Position numbers and translations under genes: made by a program | In this document: piece by piece, positions 34,478 through 45,600 of the stretch | Layout of the letters: each line of letters opens with the position of its first letter | Numbering within the stretch: position 1 is the stretch's first letter | Notes under the pieces: generated by a model | What the model saw: only the letters and a program-made list of their open reading frames with translations | Told to the model about the DNA's origin: nothing | The model's database searches: none | From: RGIG3528 sp045629005 | Lineage (GTDB): Bacteria > Bacillota > Clostridia > Lachnospirales > Lachnospiraceae | DNA: 64,000 bases | Assembly (NCBI GenBank): GCA_045629005.1 | Contig: JAZQQJ010000030.1 | Span: forward strand, 1-64,000 | Direction: 5' to 3'

Positions 34478-36133
34478 ATGAAAAAATCATTCGTTAAAAA
34501 GCTTGTTGCAGCTGTACTTGCAGGCACAATGATCTTCAGCCTTTGCGCATGTGGAGAGAAACCTGCAGAGACAACAACAACACCTACAACAGCTCCTGCT
34601 GCAGAAGCTACAAAAGCTCCTGAAGCAACAAAGGCTCCTGACACAACAGTTACAGAGCCTACAAAGGCTCCTGCCGGCCCCATCAAGGTTACAATTTCTC
34701 TTCCTTCAGCTGAAGAGCATCTTGAAGCTAATGAGTGGTATGACAAGCTTGTTGCTGAAATCAACGCTTACACAAACGCAGATATCACATGGGAGTGGAT
34801 TTCTGACGCTGTTTACTACGATGCTGAGCACCTTGGCCTCAAGATGTCCACAGGCGATATCGCTGACGTAGTTATTTCCGGTAAGGACGCTACATTCCTT
34901 AAGGCAGCTGAAGAAGGTCTCTTCTGGGATCTCGCTCCTTATATCGATCAGTTCCCGAACCTTGCTACCATTCCTCAGGCTACACGTGAGAATGCTTCCC
35001 ACAACGGCAAGATGTATGGTATTCCCCGTTCAAGAACGCTCGCTCGTAACGGTTTCGGTTACCGTTTAGACTGGTTAAACAACCTTGGTCTTGCTGAGCC
35101 TACAGATTGGGATGCATTCGTTGATATGCTTTATGCATTCACATACAACGATCCCGATGGAAACGGTATCGATGATACATGCGGTCTCGCTATCGATGCT
35201 TGGTCAGGCGTTTGGAACATTATGATGACATGGTTCGGCGTTCCCAATGAGTGGGGTATCGACGAGAACGGCAAGCTCATCTACAAGGTTATGACACCTC
35301 AGTACAAGACAGCTATCAAGGCTTTCCGTGAGCTCTATGAGCAGGGCGTTATCAACAACGGCGCTAACGGTATTCCTGATTTCCTTGAAGTTAATCCGGG
35401 TAAGGCACGTGACCAGCTCCTCAGAACAGGTCTCTGCGGATGTGGCGTACAGGTTCTTGATGATCAGAGAAAGGTTGAAACATACTTCGAAGATCAGGGT
35501 CTCTCCACAGCAGATGAGCCTATCTACACACTTGCAGGTGCTGTAGACACAGGTCTTGGCATCCTTTGCTATCCTACAACAGGTATGAACAACCTCATCG
35601 CAATCTCTACAGTTAACATTAAGACAGAAGAGCAGCTTCTTCAGGTTCTTGCAGTTATCGATAAGCTTAACGATGGTACTATGATGAATCTCATCGAGTA
35701 TGGTTGGGAAGGTTATACATACGCACTTGATGAGAACGGTTATGTTTCTCTTTACACAGCTGATCAGCTTAACGAGTCCGGTGTTGGCTCAGGCAGATAT
35801 AACTATGGTTTCAACCAGATTATCCCTTACTTCACAGCTTCTCAGAATGCAAGACCTGTAACAACAGCTCCTGCTTCAACAGTTATCACAAAGCTTGAGA
35901 ACTACCTCTATGAAGAGGATATTCAGTACTGCGTACCTAACTACGGTGCATCTTACTCATCACAGTACTATGCTTACAACGGCGCTGACCTTGATAAGAT
36001 CATCAACGATGCTCAGCAGGCATTCATCCGTGGTGAAATCGACGAAGCTGCATTCGATGCTGAAATCGAGAGATGGTTCACAGCAGGCGGTTACGTTGTA
36101 ACAGACGAAATGAATGAATTATTCAAAAAGTAA
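34478..36133 (+). CDS. Extracellular solute-binding lipoprotein (LplA-like), importer 2
   Basis: 551-residue binding protein. The lipoprotein signal ends at LCACGEKP. A Thr/Pro/Ala/Lys-rich flexible linker with EATKAP repeats (about 30-68) precedes the binding fold. The core shows NEWYDKLVAEINAYTNADITWEW, AHNGKMYGIPRSR-type contacts and the metal-binding-like loop DPDGNGIDDT (about 225), all shared with LplA-like proteins. The start is strongly supported by TGGAGGATATGT. Codon choice is more biased than in neighbouring genes (GCT, ACA, AAG dominate), suggesting high expression. It has its own promoter with the shared 19-mer and ends in a strong terminator. The ligand is probably a rhamnogalacturonan oligosaccharide. 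Confidence 0.88.
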   Translation: MKKSFVKKLVAAVLAGTMIFSLCACGEKPAETTTTPTTAPAAEATKAPEATKAPDTTVTEPTKAPAGPIKVTISLPSAEEHLEANEWYDKLVAEINAYTNADITWEWISDAVYYDAEHLGLKMSTGDIADVVISGKDATFLKAAEEGLFWDLAPYIDQFPNLATIPQATRENASHNGKMYGIPRSRTLARNGFGYRLDWLNNLGLAEPTDWDAFVDMLYAFTYNDPDGNGIDDTCGLAIDAWSGVWNIMMTWFGVPNEWGIDENGKLIYKVMTPQYKTAIKAFRELYEQGVINNGANGIPDFLEVNPGKARDQLLRTGLCGCGVQVLDDQRKVETYFEDQGLSTADEPIYTLAGAVDTGLGILCYPTTGMNNLIAISTVNIKTEEQLLQVLAVIDKLNDGTMMNLIEYGWEGYTYALDENGYVSLYTADQLNESGVGSGRYNYGFNQIIPYFTASQNARPVTTAPASTVITKLENYLYEEDIQYCVPNYGASYSSQYYAYNGADLDKIINDAQQAFIRGEIDEAAFDAEIERWFTAGGYVVTDEMNELFKK

Positions 36134-36180
36134 GATTGATTCATATCAATTGAATTTCAAAGGGTTTTACCCTTAATCAG

Positions 36181-36226
36181 ACGAGCGACATACGGGCACT
36201 TTGCTCGTGTGTCGCTCGTAGTTTTT
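36181..36226 (+). terminator. Rho-independent terminator after the LplA-like gene
   Basis: Perfect 10-bp stem ACGAGCGACA (36181-36190) / TGTCGCTCGT (36210-36219), followed by AGTTTTT. A smaller AAGGGT/ACCCTT hairpin lies just before it. It separates the binding-protein gene from the PL11 lyase gene, so the lyase is either read through or has an uncharacterised promoter. Confidence 0.85.
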
Positions 36227-36269
36227 AAGAATTACATACCTTTACCCTTCATTTTAAAGAGGACAAAAT

Positions 36270-38732
36270 ATGAATATTCGTGTAAAAGAAATCAAAGAAA
36301 AAGAAATCACTTTTACCTGGGACAAAAATACAGATGCCACGGAATATGCTCTTTTCTGGGCAGATTCCGACAGCGAAACAATGGTATATAAAGAAGTATA
36401 CAGAGGCGTAGAGTGTAAGTTTACACTTAAAAAATCCACTCATATTCCTCAATACGTTTATGTGGAATGCTATGAAGAAGGAAAATTACTTGAGAAGAGC
36501 GAAAAGCTTAAGACAAGTGTAACATATAAATTAAACGAGCAGCTCGAAAAGCTGAACAGAGGCCTTATTGCTGTTAAAACAGATGCCGGCGTTTTTCTTG
36601 CCTGGAGAATGTTTAAGGCTGAAGCTACAGGTTATACAAAAACAGGTCTTACCGGTACGGATTTTAACGTATATCGTAATGGAGAGAAAATTGCGACTGT
36701 TACCGATAGTACAAATTTCCTTGATAAAGACGGACGTGAGACGGATGAATACTTTGTAAAGCCTGTTGCTAACGGTGTTGAAGGCGAGCCTTCGGAAAAG
36801 GCTGTTAAGACAAAAGGCGGTACAAATTATATTGAAATTCCCATGAAGAAGCCTGAAGGCGGTATTACAGGTGACACGGGAAAGACAGTCGGAAAGACGC
36901 ATGATATTTCATACGGGCAGCCATATACATATTCTGTAAATGACATGTCTGTAGGTGATATAGACGGTGACGGAGAGCTTGAATACTTCGTAAAATGGTA
37001 TCCGTCAAATGCTCATGATGTATCACAGAGAGGTTATACAGGAAAGTGCTACATCGACTGCTACAAACTCGACGGAAGACTTTTATGGCGTCTCGATATG
37101 GGCCCGAACATCCGTTCCGGTGCGCATTATACACAGTTTATCGTTTATGATTTTGATGGAGACGGTAAAGTCGAAATGTCCGTAAAGACAGCTCCCGGCA
37201 CGAAGATTACACGCTACAATGCGGATGGAAGCATTTTATCTGAGAAATATATTACTCTTCCCGAAGAGGATATTAAAAATGGTGTGACTAACGATGATAA
37301 TTACGTTTGTTCTGCAGATGATTATTATGAGTACACCGTAAATCGCTTTATGAACTGGCAGGAGCTTCCTGAGGTTAAGAACGGTCATTGGCCCAAAACT
37401 CTTGAAGAATGTTTCAAGTTTTCAAAGATGTTTGAGTATCCGCTTTCAAGGGCAGACGCTGAAAGACTTGCAAACATTTATATGGATGAGCTTGCCCCGG
37501 TTTATTCAGAGAAAAATAAACTTCGTGAGTTTGAAGGCTTCATTTATGAAGGACCTGAATATCTTACAATGTTCTCGGGCGAAGGTGAGGAAATTGAAAC
37601 AATTTATTTCCCTGTGCCGCGTGAGGATGATGGACTTTCATGGGGCGACTTTGCATGGAAGCGTCATGAACCTTGTAACCGTGTTGACCGTTTCCAGTCA
37701 GCGGTAGCATATCTTGACGGTGAACGTCCTTACCTTATCATTTGCAGAGGCTACTACACAAGAACAGCGATTGTTGCTTACAGCTTCTTTGAACGTAAGC
37801 ATGAATTGTACTTTAAGGCTGATTCCGGACATGTTCTTATGGACAATCCTTTCGGACACCACAGTGCTGTTGACGGCACAGACCCCGTCTATGGTGTCAT
37901 TTCCGGCCAGGGAGATCATTCCCTTTCCACTGCGGATGTTGATGGCGACGGATGCCAGGAAATAATTTACGGTGCATGCACAATAGATCATGACGGAAGT
38001 GTTCTTTATTCCACAAAGGACAGAATGCCGGACGGAAGAGTAATTAAGCTTGGTCATGGCGATTCAATGCACGTTGCAAAAATCAACCCCGACAGACCCG
38101 GCTTCGAAATATTCAATGTTTTTGAAGGTGCAAGCTCGGTTCCTTACGGATATGCATTAAGAGATGCCGAAACAGGTGAAGTTATTTTTGGCGAGCCTGC
38201 GGACAAGGACCTTGGAAGATGTATGATTGGTGATATCAATCCCAATGTAAGAGGTCTCCAGGTATGGGTCGGAAATGTACGCGACTGTAACGGAAACGCT
38301 CTTCCCGATAAGCCGCTCGGCACTAATGCAAATATCAAGTGGGCTGCAGACCTTTCAACACAGGTAACGGATGGTGTCGATTATGTCGGTGGACGCCATA
38401 TAGGCCTTATCGGGGATAACACGCATGGCATTATGCTTGCTCCCGAGGGAACATCCACAAACAATTCTACAAAGGGTAATCCGTGTCTCATTGCCGATAT
38501 TTTCGGTGATTTCAGAGAAGAAATCATTCTCCGCACGGAAGACAGCTCAGCAATAAGAATTTATATTAACACCGATATCACAGAGCACAAGCTTTTCACA
38601 TTGCTGCATGATACAATGTACAGAACAGGTGTTGCATGGCAGAATAACGTTTACAATCAGCCTTGCTACACATCCTTCTACTATGCAAGCGATATGAACT
38701 TCAAGGATGTGCTTCCTGAATTGGATAAATAA
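36270..38732 (+). CDS. Rhamnogalacturonan endolyase/exolyase, polysaccharide lyase family 11 (YesW/YesX-like)
   Basis: 820-residue PL11 enzyme that cleaves the galacturonate-rhamnose backbone of RG-I by beta-elimination. The N-terminal 200 residues form Fn3-like domains. The eight-bladed propeller then starts with the family block YSVNDMSVGDIDGDGELEYFVKWYPSNAHD. Three calcium-binding loops of type DxDGDG are visible (about 230, 290, 555), together with RSGAHYTQFIVYDFDGDGKVEMSVKTAPGT. No signal peptide is present, whereas B. subtilis YesW is secreted; like YesX it should act on imported oligosaccharides. AGAGGA supplies the ribosome site. It is followed 11 bp later by the YesS-like regulator. 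Confidence 0.9.
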   Translation: MNIRVKEIKEKEITFTWDKNTDATEYALFWADSDSETMVYKEVYRGVECKFTLKKSTHIPQYVYVECYEEGKLLEKSEKLKTSVTYKLNEQLEKLNRGLIAVKTDAGVFLAWRMFKAEATGYTKTGLTGTDFNVYRNGEKIATVTDSTNFLDKDGRETDEYFVKPVANGVEGEPSEKAVKTKGGTNYIEIPMKKPEGGITGDTGKTVGKTHDISYGQPYTYSVNDMSVGDIDGDGELEYFVKWYPSNAHDVSQRGYTGKCYIDCYKLDGRLLWRLDMGPNIRSGAHYTQFIVYDFDGDGKVEMSVKTAPGTKITRYNADGSILSEKYITLPEEDIKNGVTNDDNYVCSADDYYEYTVNRFMNWQELPEVKNGHWPKTLEECFKFSKMFEYPLSRADAERLANIYMDELAPVYSEKNKLREFEGFIYEGPEYLTMFSGEGEEIETIYFPVPREDDGLSWGDFAWKRHEPCNRVDRFQSAVAYLDGERPYLIICRGYYTRTAIVAYSFFERKHELYFKADSGHVLMDNPFGHHSAVDGTDPVYGVISGQGDHSLSTADVDGDGCQEIIYGACTIDHDGSVLYSTKDRMPDGRVIKLGHGDSMHVAKINPDRPGFEIFNVFEGASSVPYGYALRDAETGEVIFGEPADKDLGRCMIGDINPNVRGLQVWVGNVRDCNGNALPDKPLGTNANIKWAADLSTQVTDGVDYVGGRHIGLIGDNTHGIMLAPEGTSTNNSTKGNPCLIADIFGDFREEIILRTEDSSAIRIYINTDITEHKLFTLLHDTMYRTGVAWQNNVYNQPCYTSFYYASDMNFKDVLPELDK

Positions 38733-38743
38733 AACGGTAAATA

Positions 38744-41059
38744 ATGGTCAGATGGTTCAGAAACAAAATTGAGAAATCGTCCTTCAGATACCTGCTTGGA
38801 TTGGGTGTTCTCGTTTTTGTACTCATCGTGACCATTATTTTCTTTGCGTATACACTTATAAACACAAGGCTGGAGGCTTTCGAAAATGCCGTTCAGAAGG
38901 CTGAGTTCAGGGCAGACCAGCTGACGGCACAGGTTGACGAGCGTCTGAATACATTTGAAAAGTATTATATTTCTTCAATGGATGATGACTGCGTTGACTG
39001 GCTTCTGAAAAATGAATACGACTTTTCAGATTACACACGCTACAAGGCAGTTATGGATATTCTCGGAGGGAAGAAGCTTTTTCTTGATTATGTAGGAAGC
39101 TATACCCTTGTTGATTTTAACTCCGGCTGGGTACTTTCCAGTAAAGGTCTTGTTAAACTTGATGAGCTTGTTAATCCCGAAGCGCTTACCATACTGTATG
39201 ACAGAAGCATTGAAACCGGTAAAAAGCGCTATTGGAATTATATTTATTATGATTCACTTAATACAAAAACAACCTCTGACAAGTCGTACAGAATTACGTT
39301 TGACAACAGCAATCTTTCGCTTGTAATGCGTCTTCCGCAGGACAGCCTTAATACACATGCTCTGGCTGTAATACAGCTCAACATGATGGAGTGGAAGTCG
39401 TGGGTGGACAGCCTCCTGGAAGAAAACGAGAAGGTTGTTGTTCTCTCAATGGACGGTGAAGTTATCTATTCCACCGATGAACTTTTAAATGAATCAGCCG
39501 TTACGCTTAAAGATAACGACGGCAGAAACAACACAAAAACAAAGGTTGATGGCTCCGGCGAATATGCGGTTTGCGGTTCAAAGTCGGGTGTAACGGGTTG
39601 GAGTTACGTAGTTTATCGCGATACAGATGCAATAGCAAGCCCTGCAAGCAATGCCGCCTGGCTCGGAATGGCTATACAGGTTGTTATCATCGGTATTCTT
39701 GTTGCGACAGGAGCAAAGCTTATTTACACACCTGTAAACAGCCTTGTCAAAAACATTTCCGATTCGGAAAATGAAAAGCCGAAGGGAAATGAGTTTGATT
39801 TCATTACAAGTCATCTTTCCGGACTTAAGTACGATAAAGAGCAGCTGGAGCGAATGGTTAATGCCCAGGGTACACGTATCCAGGAAATGTTCGAGCTACG
39901 TCTTATTAACGAAAGCATTAAATCAGAGGATGATTGGAACGACTATTTTGAAGGTCTTCATCTTTCAAATTATCCGTTCTTTGCGACTGCGGTTATGGTG
40001 CTTGACCTTAGTAACGAGCAGGAGATTCAGACATCTCTTTCCGAAGATGCTATCTGCCTGAAAATAGTTGATACAATGCCGGAAGAACTCAGGAAGCTTA
40101 CATGGATGCCTCCTGTTTACAACTCCTGTACAATATTCTGCCTTTTCGGTGCTGACAACGAAAACGATCTTTTGCAGAAAATTTGTGACTTCCACAAAGG
40201 AATTCAGGAATTTACTTATGCGGAAACAGGCTACAGAGTAATTATGGGTGTCAGCAACACCTGCACCGAACACAGAAGAATCCGTCAGGCATACAGAGAA
40301 AGTATAAGTGCTCTCACAAATATGCAGCAGAGAGAGCTCTACTCTGAAATTCCTGAAGGTGAAGTACCCGAATGCCGATTCTTTATTTCTACCGAATCAG
40401 ACAGAGGAGAGGCATATTCGAACAGCTTTGAAAACGATATTATAACGGCGATTAAATCAGTTGATAAAGAAAAAGCTTACGATATCACAAACAGATTTGC
40501 CGCACATCTGAATACGGTTACATCCACAGATATCTCCATACTTTACGTTATGCGTTATGTAAACAGCATAATGATTACTGCAATGGAGGCTAACATTCCT
40601 ATTTCGGAGATTGCTCCCGACGGCATGAGAACGGCATATCGCGAGCTGATTTCAGCCGTAGAGCCGGCTCGTATCAGACGATACATAAAAATGACTTTTA
40701 TCGATCCTATTCTCGAGGCCATTTCTGAGAGGATGAAGGATGACTCCTACAACATTATGGGTTCCATCGAAAAGCTCGTTGAGGAATCAAAGGGCGATAT
40801 CCTTCTTGCGGAGTGTGCTGAAAAGCTTGGCGTTCATCAGACGCATATTTGGAAAATCCTTAAGATGGAGAAGGGATTGTCATTCACCGAATATACTGAG
40901 AAATATAAGATTGAAGAAGCTAAGAAACTTCTTCTTCAGACAAATATGACTGTACAGGAAATTGCTGTTGCCCTGAATTATTCCAATGCACAGAATTTCA
41001 TCCGTTTCTTCAGTAAGGTTACCGGCGTTACACCGGGTAAATTCAGAAAACTGTATTAA
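38744..41059 (+). CDS. Membrane-bound AraC-family regulator (YesS-like)
   Basis: 771-residue one-piece sensor-regulator. A transmembrane segment at about 17-40 is followed by an extracytoplasmic sensing domain (to about 300), a second transmembrane segment (about 302-325) and a long cytoplasmic region. The C-terminus is the AraC DNA-binding domain (about 670-771: LAECAEKLGVHQTHIWKILKMEKGLSFTEYTEKYKIEEAKKLL, then VQEIAVALNYSNAQNFIRFFSKVTGVTPGKFRK). B. subtilis YesS has this architecture and controls the rhamnogalacturonan genes. There is no strong ribosome site, so translation may be low or coupled. It is a prime candidate to bind the shared 19-mer, but no sequence evidence links the two. Confidence 0.88.
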   Translation: MVRWFRNKIEKSSFRYLLGLGVLVFVLIVTIIFFAYTLINTRLEAFENAVQKAEFRADQLTAQVDERLNTFEKYYISSMDDDCVDWLLKNEYDFSDYTRYKAVMDILGGKKLFLDYVGSYTLVDFNSGWVLSSKGLVKLDELVNPEALTILYDRSIETGKKRYWNYIYYDSLNTKTTSDKSYRITFDNSNLSLVMRLPQDSLNTHALAVIQLNMMEWKSWVDSLLEENEKVVVLSMDGEVIYSTDELLNESAVTLKDNDGRNNTKTKVDGSGEYAVCGSKSGVTGWSYVVYRDTDAIASPASNAAWLGMAIQVVIIGILVATGAKLIYTPVNSLVKNISDSENEKPKGNEFDFITSHLSGLKYDKEQLERMVNAQGTRIQEMFELRLINESIKSEDDWNDYFEGLHLSNYPFFATAVMVLDLSNEQEIQTSLSEDAICLKIVDTMPEELRKLTWMPPVYNSCTIFCLFGADNENDLLQKICDFHKGIQEFTYAETGYRVIMGVSNTCTEHRRIRQAYRESISALTNMQQRELYSEIPEGEVPECRFFISTESDRGEAYSNSFENDIITAIKSVDKEKAYDITNRFAAHLNTVTSTDISILYVMRYVNSIMITAMEANIPISEIAPDGMRTAYRELISAVEPARIRRYIKMTFIDPILEAISERMKDDSYNIMGSIEKLVEESKGDILLAECAEKLGVHQTHIWKILKMEKGLSFTEYTEKYKIEEAKKLLLQTNMTVQEIAVALNYSNAQNFIRFFSKVTGVTPGKFRKLY

Positions 41060-41068
41060 GGGGTGGGT

Positions 41069-42652
41069 ATGATTTTTAAGAATTCAGTCATAAAAAAATA
41101 TTGTAAAACTGTTGCACCGGCGGTTATTGCAACCGCTATGCTGGCAACAGTTTTTTCCACGTTTACAGGATGTGAAGCACGTAAAAACGAAACCGACGAC
41201 AGAATTACGGTTTCCATTATGGCTATAGAATTTAATAACGGTCAGTCAAACACAGGTGAGTATGCTGAAGAAATTCTTGAGAAGCTTGAGGATTACTGCG
41301 GCTGTAAACTTGATATCACATGGGTAAACAATGATGCGATGACAGAGAAGGCCGCACTTGCGCTTTCATCTCCGCAGACGATGCCTATGATTATGACGTA
41401 TGGCGGTACAATGACGGCGGATGTTGTTTCTGCTGCAAGGGACGGAATGTTCGTCGATCTTAACGACTACATCTGGGACAGCGAAAAATATCCGAATCTT
41501 TCCCAAATGCTTCAGTCTGTTGCGGATACCCTTACGGTTGACGGCAAGCTCATTGCAGTTCCGAGATCGAGGTCGGTCGGACGCTATGGACTCTGTTACC
41601 GTACCGACTGGGCTGAAAAACTTCATGTTAAGGAGCCGACAACACCCGAACTTGTATATGATATGCTGTTTTCCTTTACATACAGAGATCCTGACGGCAA
41701 TGGCATTGATGATACGATTGGCCTTGAAATGTCCAGTTACACCGGCTCTTTTGATATCATCCAGACCTGGTTCGGCTGCGGAAACGGCTGGGCTGAGGTT
41801 AATGATGAACTCATTCCTGTTCATATGCAGGATGAATATATCGTTGCACTTGATTACATTAAAAAGCTTTACGATGACGGACTTATGCCTGCAGACTGGG
41901 CTGCCAGACCGACAGACACGTGGTCGAACGGATGTAAGTTTGGTGAGAACGGAGTATTTATCGATGTTCTCGATTCGGGACGTCGTATATGGGATTACTT
42001 TAATGCCGAGAGCACATTCACACCTTCTGTAGTAGACCCGTCACAGCCTGCTGCCATGACCCTTTACGGAGCTGTAAATGGAAGGACATTGGCTACCTCA
42101 GGCTACAACGGATTCTTTGTTCTTTCCGCTGAAACATGTGATACACCGGAGAAGGTGGAAGCAGCACTTACAATGCTTGACAGACTTTGTGACGATGAGA
42201 TGCTCATTCTTACACAATATGGTCTTGAAGGAATAAACTATAAGGTTGAGGATGGCTACATTGTCCGACTTGATGAAGGAGACACTTTACTTTCGAATAA
42301 CTATGCAGGTCTGAATCAGCTCCTTACATATCTTCCTTCTACAGAGCATGTTACCGAGCCTCACGTAAAGAGTACAGAGAGGCTTGATGCCCAGAACGAG
42401 GCTTATGCACTTGCAATGGAGGCAGCTGTTGTAAACCCCGCATCCACATATCTTGTTAATTCCCCAACGTATGCAGACGTCGGTTCATCATTGCAGGAGC
42501 TGATTGATAATGCAAGAACAGAGTATATTTGCGGTGAAATAACTAAGGACGAACTTCTTAAAGTGAACGATCAGTGGCTTTCACTTGGCGGACAGAAAAT
42601 AATCGACGAAGTAAACGAAATGTATAAGGCAAATAAGAACGGCAGGAGATAA
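41069..42652 (+). CDS. Extracellular solute-binding lipoprotein, orphan paralog
   Basis: 527 residues; lipoprotein signal ends at FTGCEARK. It is clearly homologous to the binding protein at 34478: both have LCYRTDW/GYRLDW followed by a ten-residue DPDGNGIDDT loop and TWFG. It lacks the long Thr/Pro linker of that protein. The ATG at 41069 is preferred (AAGGGG five bases before); an in-frame GTG at 41063 is possible. No permease genes follow, so it must share permeases with importer 1 or 2, or deliver a different oligosaccharide to them. It lies 9 bp after the regulator and 4 bp before the GH2 gene, in one transcript. Confidence 0.87.
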   Translation: MIFKNSVIKKYCKTVAPAVIATAMLATVFSTFTGCEARKNETDDRITVSIMAIEFNNGQSNTGEYAEEILEKLEDYCGCKLDITWVNNDAMTEKAALALSSPQTMPMIMTYGGTMTADVVSAARDGMFVDLNDYIWDSEKYPNLSQMLQSVADTLTVDGKLIAVPRSRSVGRYGLCYRTDWAEKLHVKEPTTPELVYDMLFSFTYRDPDGNGIDDTIGLEMSSYTGSFDIIQTWFGCGNGWAEVNDELIPVHMQDEYIVALDYIKKLYDDGLMPADWAARPTDTWSNGCKFGENGVFIDVLDSGRRIWDYFNAESTFTPSVVDPSQPAAMTLYGAVNGRTLATSGYNGFFVLSAETCDTPEKVEAALTMLDRLCDDEMLILTQYGLEGINYKVEDGYIVRLDEGDTLLSNNYAGLNQLLTYLPSTEHVTEPHVKSTERLDAQNEAYALAMEAAVVNPASTYLVNSPTYADVGSSLQELIDNARTEYICGEITKDELLKVNDQWLSLGGQKIIDEVNEMYKANKNGRR

Positions 42653-42656
42653 CAAA

Positions 42657-45600
42657 ATGTTAAACCTTTCGGGCGAATGGCACGTAAAGCTGAACGGAAC
42701 AAAACAATATACGAAGAGCGAAGGAACAATTACTTTACCCGGCATTCTTCAAACACAAGGGTACGGTGAAATCATTACAAAAGAAACAGAATTCATGAGC
42801 GGACTTCATAATCCCTTCTGGTACGATAGGGAAGAGTATAAATATGCTCAGGAGGATGGTACAAAAGTGCCTTTTTTGGCACAGCCCTGCCTCGTATATT
42901 CAGGAGAAGCAGAATATGAAAAGGAGTTTACCGTTACGGAAAGCTCTGAGCTTGTGCTTAATCTTGAACTTACAAGATGGAAGGTTTCGGTATTCCTCGA
43001 TGATGCTTTCAAAGGCGAGCTTGTTTCTCTTTTTGCACCCTTTGAGTTTGATTTGGGATATGTTCCTGCGGGAACCCACAGGCTTAAGATATGCGTTGAC
43101 AATTCCCTTCAGTATCCTTACAGACCGGATGGACATGGTGTTTCGGATGCTCTTGGTGCAACATGGAACGGAATTGGCGGAGAAATATGTCTTCTTACGA
43201 AGAATGAGGTGCTTGCACGCGAGAATGCAAAGCGTGAGTACGCAAAGAGCAATCCCCGCTCCGTTGAAGTAAAGGACGGTAAGTTTTTCATAGACGGTAA
43301 AGCAAAGTACTTCAGAGGCACGCATTTCGGTGGTGATTATCCTCATACAGGTATGCCAGAGCAGGACAGAAGCTGGTGGGACCGCCTTATGCTTACAGTT
43401 AAGGAATGGGGCTTCAATTTTATAAGATGCCATTCCTACTGCCCTCCCGAGATTGCGTTTGCCGCAGCGGATGATGCGGGCGTTTACATCCTTGTTGAGT
43501 GCGGCATGTGGAATGACTTCCATGAAGACATTCCAATGCTTGATGTTTTAAAAACCGAAACAGAAAGAATTCTTGCTGCATTTGGTCATCATCCTTCTTT
43601 TGTTATGTTTTCATCGGGTAATGAACCGGGCGGAGACTGGTACAAGGTGCTTCGTGACTGGGTAAGCCTCGCAAGAGAAACCGATAAAAAGCTCGGTTAT
43701 GAAGGGCGCCGTATCTACACTGCCGAGTCAGGCTGGTTCTATGACACTGAGCCAAGTAAAACTACGGGAACCGACTTCCTCTACTTCCACCGTTCCAATT
43801 ACGGACCTTATCCGGGTGGGGCAATACGAAACGATAAGGGATGGCGCGGCGGCGACTATAATTGTTCCCTTGAAGGGTCACGCCTTCCGGCAATATGCCA
43901 CGAAATGGGGCAGTGGTGTTCATATCCGGACTTTGAGATAACAAAGAAATTCAGCGGTTATATGACATCGAGCCATTATGACATTTTTAAAAAGCTTGCT
44001 GAAGCAAATGGTCTTTTGGAATATAACAAGGACTTCATTTCCTGCTCCGGTAAAAACCAGCTCAGAATGCTAAAAGAGGACATGGAGGCAAATTACAGAA
44101 CCGAGCATTTGTATGGTTACGAGTATCTCGACCTTCATGATTACCTTGGACAAGGCGGAGCATTTGTAGGAATCCTTGATGCCTTCTGGGATAACAAGGG
44201 TTATTCGAAGCCTTCCGAATTTAAGGAAATATGTTCAGACACAATCGTCCTCACGCGGCTTAAATCCTACGTTTACAAGAACGATGAAACGGTTGTAACA
44301 CCTATTGCTATATGTCATTTCGGAGACGAGGACATGGAAAATGCCTCTCTTATTTGGAAATTCTTTGATAAAAAGAATGGAAAAATTATTGACCGTGGCG
44401 TGATAAATGATTCGTTCGTGAAAGCCGGTGAAAATACCGAAATCGGTTCTTTGAAAATTGAATTAAACCCCATTAAGTCTGATTCGGATTGCACACTGGC
44501 TGTCGAATTAGTTAATAATGGCGATATTGTTTCTAAAAACCATTGGGATATTACTGTATTTGCAAAATCCGAAGAAGTTGCTGTTGGGGAAACATCGAAT
44601 TTTGTTTATACATGCAATCTCGAAGAAGCATTAAAGGCTTTGACGGATGGAAAGAAGGTTCTTTTTACACCATATCTTTCCGAGCTTGATTTTGACTGTC
44701 CGGCATACAACATGAAGAATTCCTTCTGGAACAACCAGATGGGACCGACATGGGTACGTGCACTAGGCCTTTCCGTAAACGAAAAGCATCCTGCGCTTGG
44801 GGGATTCCCGACAGAGCATACCGGCGGCTGGCAGTGGGAAGATATTCTCGGAAGATGCCGTATGTTTAAACTTGACGCAAAATATGAAAATATCGTCAGG
44901 GGCATCGATGAATGGAACAGAAGCTTCCCGATGTCACTTATTTTCGAAGCAAATGTTCTTAACGGAAAGCTCTTAATGGCTACGGCAGATTTGTCCGGCA
45001 GCTTTGAAGAAAGGCCTGCTGCGTATTCATTAAGACAGTCACTTATGAAGTATGCTTGCTCCGATAACTTTAACCCTGAACAGACAATTGATGTCGAAGA
45101 AATAACAAAGCACTTTATGCCGCTTAATAAGGGAAATGACATAATGAGCACCATTGATGTTCATGCGCCTTCCTCAAACGGTGAAAAGATTTATAGCATA
45201 AGAGAAGAAACAGACATCAATCCCAACAATGCTGTTCTTCTTGAGAATGTTGCATTCCCGCTTTATTTGGACATAAAGCTTAACGATGCGGTAACGGTTT
45301 CCGGATTATGTTATCTTCCTCCACAGGGAGACAGAGATTTCCTCGGAAGCATAAAGGACTACAAAATTTATTCTGTAGATAATGACGGTAAAAGAACAGA
45401 AATATGTTCGGGAACATTTAAATATGCATATGATATGCAGAAAACCGACTCGTTTGAGGTTAAAACCGACAGAGTGATTCTGGAGGTTGACAGTGTATAT
45501 GCACAAGGTACATCGACACGTTGGGACGAAAACGAGTTTGGCTGGTACAAGAAAACCGTTGAAGAACCCGAATGTCTGCAGATAAGCGGATTGCAGGTGC

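Noticed and set aside
34551..34871. Gln/Leu-rich 106-codon frame overlapping the LplA-like gene
   Set aside because: It is an out-of-frame reading of the repetitive Thr/Ala/Pro linker DNA of the binding protein.
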